A model generated the notes under the pieces. It saw only the letters and a list, made by a program, of their open reading frames with translations, was not told the origin of the DNA and made no database searches. From Hordeum vulgare subsp. vulgare (lineage: Eukaryota; Streptophyta; Magnoliopsida; Poales; Poaceae): a DNA stretch of 64,000 bases. A program made the position numbers and the translations under genes. Each line of letters opens with the position of its first letter. The stretch's first letter is position 1. The stretch lies in contig NC_058518.1 in NCBI RefSeq assembly GCF_904849725.1, positions 411,749,081 through 411,813,080 on the forward strand, given 5' to 3'. Below are positions 56,897-64,000 of the stretch, one piece after another.

Positions 56897-59800
56897 CTAT
56901 TGGAAAAGCATCGGAGTCCAATTTCTTACCGAAACAGATACATCTTCGTTTTCAAGGTCTGAAACAGGCTGATAAACATCCCTTATGTACTCCTCTGAAG
57001 TTATGACATTGATGATATTGGTCTCAACATTTATGGGAGTACGAGAGATGTAATGCTTGATTGTTTGCCGATTTACCACTCTAGGAAAATTTCCTTCCGT
57101 GTTATTGATTTTGATGGCACCAAAACGATTTACTTCCTCGATAACATAGGGACCTTCCCATTTAGAGAGAAGCTTGCGTGCAAAGAATCTCAAACGAGAA
57201 TTGTATAGCAAGACATAATCACCTACATTGAACTCTCGTTTCTGTATTCGTTTGTCGTACCATCTCTTAACCTTTTCCTTGAACAACTTGGCATTCTCGT
57301 ATGCCTGGGCTCTCCATTCATCTAACGAGATGATATCAATAAACCGCTTCTCACCGGCAAGTTTGAAATCAAAGTTAAGCTCTTTCATTTCCCAATAAGC
57401 TTTGTGTTCCAGCTCAAGAGGTAAATGACAGGCCTTACCGTAAACCATTTTATACGGCGACATGCCCATGGGATTCTTATAAGCAGTCCTATAAGCCCAT
57501 AGTGCATCGTCAAGTTTGCTAGACCAGTTCTTTCGAGATCTATTGACGGTCTTTTGTAGGATCAACTTGATTTCCCTATTACTCAACTCCACTTGACCAC
57601 TAGACTGAGGATGATAAGGAGATGCAACTCGATGGTTGACATCATACTTAGCTAGCATCTTGCGGAAAACACCATGAATGAAGTGTGAACCGCCATCAGT
57701 CATCAAGTATCTAGGGACTCCAAATCTTGGGAATATGACTTCTTTAAGCATCTTAATAGAGGTGTGGTGATCAGCATTTTTAGTGGGGATAGCTTCTATC
57801 CACTTAGTAACGTAATCCACAGCAACTAAGATGTGAGTGTACCCATTGGAACTCGGGAAGGGTCCCAAAAAATCAAAGCCCCAGACATCAAATGGTTCAA
57901 TGACAAGTGAATAGTTCATAGGCATCTCCTGACGCTTACTAATGTTCCCTATTCTTTGGCATTTGTCACAAGACAAGACAAACTTACGAGCATCCTTGAA
58001 GAGAGTGGGCCAATAGAAACATGATTGCAATACCTTATGGGCAGTTCTATCTCCAGCGTGGTGTCCTCCGTAGGCTTCGGAATGACACTTCTGCAAGATT
58101 AGTCCCTGTTCATGTTCAGGCACACAATGTCTAATAACACCATCTACTCCTTCCTTATAAAGGTGAGGATCATCCCAAAAGTAGTGTCTCAAATCAAAGA
58201 AGAATTTCTTCTTTTGCTGATAGGTGAAACTGGGTGGTATGTATTTGGCTATGATATAGTTTGCATAATATGCATACCATGGTGCACTATGTGAAGTGGG
58301 GATGACATTTAATTTCTCATTAGGAAAGCTATCATCAATAGGTAGTGGGTCATCAAGGACATTCTCTAGCCTAGACAAATTATCTACTACACGGTTATCA
58401 GCACACTTTCGGTCAACGACGTGCAAATCAAATTCCTGTAGCAGGAGAACCCATCTGATCAGCCTAGGCTTAGCGTCCTTCTTCTCCATGAGGTACTTCA
58501 TAGCAGCATGATCAGAGTGAATAGTGACTTTGGAGTCAACTATATAAGATCTGAACTTTTCACATGCAAACACGACTGCTAAAAATTCCTTCTCCGTAGT
58601 GGCGTAGTTTCTTTGGGCACTGTATAGAATTTTACTAGCGTAGTGAATGACATTCAACTTCTTGTCAACTCTTTGTCCTAGAACAGCACCAACAGCATAA
58701 TCACTAGCGTCACACATGATTTCAAAGGGCAAGTTCCAGTCAGGTGGTTGAACAATAGGTGCGGTTATCAAAGCCTTCTTAAGTATTTCAAAAGCTTCCT
58801 CACAATCCTCATCAAAAACAAAAGCAACATCCTTCTGCAAGAGGTTGGTAAGAGGCCTAGAAATCTTAGAGAAGTCTTTAATGAACTTTCTATAGAAACC
58901 AGCATGACCTAGGAAACTTCGTATACCTCTGATATCTGTGGGGCAAGGCATTTTCTCAATTGCATCAACCTTAGCCTTATCAACTTCAATGCCTGTTTCA
59001 GAGATCTTGTGTCCTAAGACGATACCTTCATTAACCATAAAGTGGCACTTCTCCCAATTCAAGACGAGGTTGGTTTCTTCGCATCTCTGTAAGACTCGAT
59101 CAAGGCTGCTGAGGAAATCATCAAAGGAAGACCCATAAACGAAGAAGTCATCCATGAAAACCTCGACAATCTTTTCATAAAAGTCGGAGAATATAGCCAT
59201 CATACATCTTTGAAAGGTGGCAGGTGCGTTACATAAGCCAAAAGGCATACGTCTATAGGCAAAGGTACCGAAAGGGGAGGTGAAAGTGGTTTTCTCTTGA
59301 TCAGATTGTGCAACAGGTATTTGCGAGAAACCTGAATAACCGTCTAGAAAGCAGAAGTGTGTGTGTTTTGATAGCCTTTCTAGCATTTGGTCGATAAATG
59401 GCAAATGATAATGATCTTTCCTGGTTGCCTTGTTCAGTTTCCGGAAGTCTATCACCATTCTATAGCTGGTAATAATCCTTTTTGGGATTAGTTCATCCTT
59501 ATCATTAGGAACGACGGTGATACCTCCCTTATTAGGTACGCAATGTACTGGACTTACCCAATCACTATGAGCAACAGGATAAATGATTCCTGCTTCCAGA
59601 AGCTTTAATATTTCTTTTCTAACGACCTCTTTCATCTCAGGATTTAATCTCCTTTGATGATCATCAACTGGTTTAAAGTCAGGATCGGTTTTAATCTTGT
59701 GCTGACATAGAGTAGGACTAATACCCTTAAGATCATCAAGAGTATATCCAATAGCAGCGCGGTGCTTCCTCAGAGTCCTTAGTAACTTCTTCTCTTCGTG

Positions 59801-60331
59801 CTCTCAGAGGAGAGCACTAATAATAACAGGATATATCTCCTTCTCATCAAGATAGGTATACTTAAGAGTATCAGGCAACTGTTTAAGCTCGAACACAGGA
59901 TCACCCTTTGGTGGGGGAGGATCCCCAAGCAGTTCAACAGGCAGATTATTCTTGAGAATAGGATATTGTTCTAAGACAATTTTATCTATCTCATCTCTCT
60001 CCTCCATATGCATATCATTTTCATGCTCAAGAAGATATTGCTCTAAAGGATCCGTAGGAGGTACGACAATAGAGGAAAGAGCAATAATTTCATCTCTACC
60101 AGACGACTCTCTTTCATGAGGTTGTCTTCCAAACTTGGAGAAGTTAAACTCATGAGACACACCCTCAAAACTTACTGTGACAGTCTGCTTAATGCAATCA
60201 ATGTGAGCATTGACAGTGTTGAGAAAGGGTCTACCAAATATGATGGGACAGAAGCTATCTTGTGCAGTACCAAGGACGAGGAAATCAGTAGGATACTTCG
60301 TCTTACCACAAATGACTTCTACGTCTCTCAC
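56897..60331 (-). pseudogene. Athila protease tail, RT, RNase H and integrase (one stop)
   Basis: A single frame runs from about 60331 to 56897, broken only by TGA at 59804-59806 (probably from CGA). The 912-residue part (56897-59635) has RT with [10 protein letters not shown] (96-105) and FMDDFFVYG (160-168). RNase H follows with D309 (IMCDASDYA), TEKE (347-350) and HSDH (373-376). Integrase has an H-H-C-C zinc finger (about 517-560, ending CDKCQR) and catalytic D588 (FDFLGPF), D647 (MTDGGSHF) and E683 (GQVELSN). All active-site residues are present. A frameshift at about 60330 separates it from gag-protease. Confidence 0.92.
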
Positions 60332-61673
60332 AATTCCAGAGGGCAGATAGTGTCTCTATTAGCAAGCGTAATAGTGACATCAATGGGTCCTAACTCAGCA
60401 GGTGCAATCTCATATTTGATTTCATCATATAGAGAACGGGGTATTGCACTGACACTAGCTCCCATATCACATAAACCACGGTAACAGTGATATCCTATTT
60501 TGATAGAAACAATGGGCAGGCCAACTACAGGTCCGTGTTTGTCTTTCGCGTGAGGTTTAGCAATTCTAGCACAGTCCTCACAGAATTTGATAACATGCCC
60601 GTCTACATCTTCGGCTAAAAGATCTTTGATAATAGCAACACTAGGTTCAACTCTAATTTCCTTAGGGGGTGCAAGTGGTCTAATGTAACCCCTACGTCTC
60701 ATAGTTGGAGCTTTAGAATAATCCTTTATCCTAGCAGGGTATGGTGGTTTCCTAGTGTAAGCACAAGGAACAACAGGATCACTAAAAGCAATGACTTTCT
60801 CCTCAACTAGATTGGTTTTGGCTATGTTGCTTTCTACAGGAGGATGATATTTAAACCACTTCTCTTTGGGAAGATCAACATGAGTAGCAAAAGATTCACA
60901 TAGAGAAGCTACTATCTTAGAGTCAAATCCATACTTAGCGTTAAAATCTCTAGAAGTGTTTGTCTCAACAAAAGATTTAATGCAATCAAACTGTAAATTC
61001 ATACCTGACTCCTTACCTTCCTCCAGCTCCCAATCTTCAGAGTTGCGTTTGATTCTCTCCAATAAATTCTACTTGTGATTAATATCCTTCTTCATAAAAG
61101 AACCGGTACAAGAAGTGTCAAGCATGGTACGATCTTCATGAGAAAGCCGAGCATAAAAGTTTTGATTGATGATTTCTCTCGAGAGCTCATGATTGGGGCA
61201 TGAATATACCATTGATTTAAGCCTCCCCCAAGCTTGAGCTATGCTTTCCCTGTCACGAGGCTAAAAGTTATAAAGAAAGTTCCGATCACGATGTACTAAA
61301 TACATAGGATAGAACTTTTGATGAAATTCCAATTTCAACCGATTGTAGCCCCATGATCCAGTATCATCACATAGCCTATACCATGTCAACGTCTTATCCT
61401 TCAAAGATAAAGGAAATACTTTCTTCTTTACTTCATCCTCAGGCAAACCTGCAAGCTTAAATAAACCACAAACTTCATCTACATAGATCAGATGCAAGTC
61501 TCGATGTGAAGATCCATCTCCTGTAAAAGGATTAGCCAGCAGTTTCTCAAGCATACCCAAAGAATTTCATAAAAGATATTTTCAGTAGGTACCTCAGGTT
61601 GAGGAACAACTTCTCGTTCTTCCGTTCGTGGTGAAGATACCCCGAACAAACTCCTCAAAGGAACAGTTTCCAT
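60328..61673 (-). pseudogene. Athila gag and protease N-terminal part
   Basis: The start is taken as the ATG at 61673 (METVPLRSLFG). A frameshift near 61560 leads into the retrotransposon gag domain (61261-61560, LKDKTLTWYRL, FHQKFYP). TAG stops occur at 61261-61263 and near 61068. The open remainder (60328-61062) contains the protease site in LCDMGASVSAIP near 60470. A final one-base frameshift joins to the pol frame at 60330. Confidence 0.85.
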
Positions 61674-61751
61674 AGTGACAAGTGACAATAAATTTCAGCA
61701 CAGTATAAAAAAATGTTTCCTTACCAATTTCCACTTACCAAAGTCGCTTCA

Positions 61752-61770
61752 CTCCCCGGCAACGGCGCCA
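61752..61770 (-). promoter_or_regulatory. Athila primer-binding site
   Basis: Minus strand TGGCGCCGTTGCCGGGGAG, 11 bases inside the 5' LTR. It matches the tRNA-Asp primer site characteristic of Athila elements. Confidence 0.88.
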
Positions 61771-61781
61771 AAAAAGAGTCT

Positions 61782-63306
61782 TGATGACCCACAAGTATAG
61801 GGGATCAATCGTAGTCCTTTCGATAAGTAAGAGTGTCGAACCCAACGAGGAGCAGAAGGCTCTGATAAACGGATTTCGACAAGGTAATAACTGCAAGCAC
61901 TGAAATTAGTGGTAACAAGTGATTGTGTAGCGAGGTGAAACGTAGCAAGCAAAAAGTAACAAGTAACAAGTAGTAGCAACGGTGCAGCAAGTGGCCCAAT
62001 CCCTTTTGTAGCAAGGGACAAGCCTGAACAAAGTCTTATAGGAGAAAAAACGCTCCCGAGGACACACGGGAATTTCTGTCATGCTAGTTTCATCATGTTC
62101 ATAAGATTCACGTTCGTTACTTTGATAGTTTGATATGTGGGTGGACCGGCGCTTGGGTACTGCCCTTACTTGGACAAGCATCCCACTTATGATTAACCTC
62201 TCTCGCAAGCATCCGCAACTACAAAAGAAGAATTAAGACAAAGTCTAACCATATCATTACACTAGTGGATCCAAATCAGCCCCTCACGAAGCAATGCATA
62301 GACTGGGGTTTAAGCTTCTGTCACTCCAGCAACCCATCATCTACTTACTACTTCCCAATGCCTTCCTCTAGGCCTAAATATGGTGAAGTGTTATGTAGTC
62401 GACGTTCACATAACACCACTAGAGGAAAAAACAACATACAACATATCAAAATACCGAACGAATATCAAATTCACATGACTATTATTAACATGACTTATCC
62501 CATGTCCTCAGGAACAAAAGTAACTACTCACAAAATAAAATCATAATCATGATCAGAGGTGTAATGAATAGAATCAATGATCTGAACATAAACTCTTCCA
62601 CCAAGTAATCCAGCTAGCATCAACTACAAAGAGTAATCAACACTACTAGCAACCTTACAAGTACCAATCGGAGTCGTGAGACGGAGATTGGTTACAAGAG
62701 ATGAACTAGGGATTGGAGAGGAGATGGTGTTGATGAAGATGTTGATGAAGATGCCTCCCCTCCAACGAGAGGAGTGTTGGTGATGACGATGGTGACGATT
62801 TCCCCCTCCGGGAGGGAAGTTTCCCCGACAGGATCATCCTGCCGGAGCTCTAGATTGGATCTGCTCAAGTTCCGCCTCGTGGCGGCGGCGAAACCACGAA
62901 AAAGCTCCCGTCTGATTTTTTCTGGACCAAGACGCTTCATATACCAAAAGAGGGGGGCTAGTGGGCCGTCAGGGAGCCCACAAGCCCCCACTCCGCCACT
63001 AGGGGGGTGGCGATGTCTGGGCTTGTGGCGCCCTGGCAGCCCCCCTCCGGTAGTTCTTTCGCCCAGTATTCTTTATATAATCTCAAAAAATCCACGTAAC
63101 TTTTCAGGGCATTTGAAGATGTGCAGAATAGTGGACTAAGATTTGCTCCTTTTCCAGTCCAGAATTCCAGCTGCCTGAATTCTTTCTCTTCAAATAAACC
63201 TTGCAAAATAAGAGAGAAAAGGCATAAATATGGTACCACAAGTAATATAACAGCCCAAAAAGCAATAAATATCAAAATAAAAGCATGATGCAAAATGGAC
63301 TTATTA
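61782..63306 (-). repeat. Athila 5' LTR
   Basis: 1525 bp. Its inner end is TGATGACCC (61782); its outer end has mutated from TATCA to TATTA at 63306. It is longer than the 3' LTR mainly by about 60 bp near 62944-63010. Confidence 0.9.
62938..62943 (-). promoter_or_regulatory. putative TATA box of the Athila 5' LTR
   Basis: Minus strand TATATG in GGTATATGAAGCG. The 3' LTR has CTATATGAAGCG at the same place, next to the rearranged segment. Confidence 0.4.
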
Positions 63307-63311
63307 GACAT

Positions 63312-63721
63312 GAATCGCGGCGGAGCTGCTGTGGCGGAGGATGGGGTTTGACGCGTATCCGAGCGGTGAAACCGCATATATGCCGGTTGGGGGTCCTTTT
63401 TCCGGGCCAAGGTACAAAAATTACGGGCCGAATGAGCGATACGGGGTGTGTTTTGGCTAGCAAAACGGGTCGAACCCGTATATTCGCCGAAATTATCCGG
63501 GTTCGGCCCTCTTACGGGTCTGCTAGAGACGCTCTATACTCGTCCAGCCCGTAATTTTTTAACGCGGCCTGCAAACCTACCCCCGAAGTTGTATATTTAT
63601 GGGTTTGCGGGGCAGATACGAGTCGAAATCCTATCCCCCCGCCGCCGCATTTCGCTGTGATTCCCCACTCTCTCCCTCGCATTTCTCGCCGCCGGTGAGC
63701 CCTCTTCCGCCTCCAAACGCC
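63312..63721 (+). promoter_or_regulatory. upstream region of the right-edge gene
   Basis: Sequence between the Athila TSD and the next ATG. A TATA box (TATATTTAT, 63592-63600) lies about 125 bp before the ATG, followed by a C-rich leader. The part before it has repeated CGGGCC/ACGGGT words and no frame of note. Confidence 0.45.
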
Positions 63722-64000
63722 ATGTGGGGCCGTATGTGGATCTCCGGCAACAGTTCCGGCGGGGGCGGCGACCCCGAGTGCGAGCGGTGCGTCCGCGCGA
63801 ACGAAGCGAGGAAGCGTGCGGCGAGGAGGTGGACGAACCAAGGCCTCGAGCCGCCGTCAAGCCTCCTCCGTCGTGAGATGGAGGAGTACGACTGCCGGCA
63901 TGGGCGGATGCCCTCGCCGTCCGTGGGCTCTTCCTCCGTCGTGGGGAGCTCGTCCGGCGCTGCGCTTCTCCCCGTGAAAAGGGGGTGGGCGGATGAGCTG
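63722..64000 (+). CDS. 5' end of an unknown protein, cut by the window edge
   Basis: The ATG at 63722 opens a frame of 93 codons with no stop before the window ends. It begins MWGRMWISGNSSGGGG, then a CERC pair (residues 20-23), an Arg/Ala-rich helix-like stretch (ANEARKRAARRW), LRREMEEYD, and a Ser-rich segment ending LLPVKRGWADEL. GC-rich codon use resembles grass genes, and a TATA box is correctly placed upstream. I do not recognise the family. It could be a real gene or part of a DNA transposon. Confidence 0.45.
   Translation, partial: MWGRMWISGNSSGGGGDPECERCVRANEARKRAARRWTNQGLEPPSSLLRREMEEYDCRHGRMPSPSVGSSSVVGSSSGAALLPVKRGWADEL

Larger units (their letters stand above)
38990..63306 (-). 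mobile_element. Athila-type Gypsy element with nested SIRE copy 2
   Basis: LTRs at 38990-40451 and 61782-63306, with TSD GACAT at 38985-38989 and 63307-63311. Minus-strand order: 5' LTR, a primer site of the tRNA-Asp type used by Athila, gag, protease, RT, RNase H, integrase, a small extra ORF, a purine tract and the 3' LTR. The outer end of the 5' LTR has decayed (TAATAAGTCC on the minus strand instead of TGATACGCCC). Without the 14.1-kb nested Copia element the length is about 10.2 kb. The pol frame has a single stop codon, so the element looks fairly young. Confidence 0.92.

Noticed and set aside
1..64000. tRNA, rRNA or other structured RNA genes
   Set aside because: None was recognised by eye on either strand; the only tRNA-like matches are the primer-binding sites.

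Overview
The window is gene-poor plant nuclear DNA dominated by nested LTR retrotransposons. It carries a BARE/Angela/WIS-like LTR end, a Sukkula-like giant LTR, SIRE/Maximus-type Copia, Tat- and Athila-type Gypsy elements and Stowaway MITEs. That mix points to a Triticeae grass (wheat, barley, rye or a wild relative). Family names come from memory of motifs and end sequences; no search was run.

Left nest (1-34734). The innermost to outermost order is fixed by exact target-site duplications (TSDs) for two of the layers. (a) Positions 1-119 are the end of a BARE/Angela-like LTR, followed directly by the RNase H tail of an unrelated Copia element. That Copia element runs 120-34734 on the plus strand, with its 3' LTR at 772-1266 plus 34271-34734. 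(b) Its LTR is split by a 4.9-kb TG...CA unit without coding capacity (1267-34265, TSD GGTTT), which looks like a solo LTR of the Sukkula LARD family. (c) That unit is split by a Tat-lineage Gypsy element (2776-30867, minus strand, TSD TGTAG) with gag, protease, RT, RNase H, integrase, a 2 x 405-bp tandem repeat and an opposite-strand multi-exon gene. (d) The antisense gene is split by a 14.2-kb SIRE-type Copia element (copy 1, 4460-18658, minus strand).

Genic island (34735-38989). It holds one intact-looking gene, a single-exon glutaredoxin-like protein with four C-terminal CxxC pairs (35058-35756, minus). Beside it are three or four MITE-sized elements and a decayed unknown coding sequence (38363-38921, minus).

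Right nest (38990-63306). This is an Athila-type Gypsy element on the minus strand (TSD GACAT) whose RT-RNase H-integrase frame is almost intact. A second SIRE-type element (copy 2, 41246-55368, minus, TSD GAGAG) sits in its 3' untranslated part. Beyond it, a TATA box and an open frame starting at 63722 look like the 5' end of a gene that runs off the window.

The most interesting signal is in the SIRE-type elements. Both copies carry a long third gene downstream of pol. Upstream of it in copy 1 is a stretch that looks like a cellular promoter (G-box, E2F-like site, TATA box), and both copies keep a splice donor and acceptor that would form a leader intron just before its ATG. Copy 2 has lost the TATA and E2F-like part. 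The third gene is less damaged than gag-pol in copy 2, and its product shows no membrane segment although it sits where an envelope-like gene is usually described.
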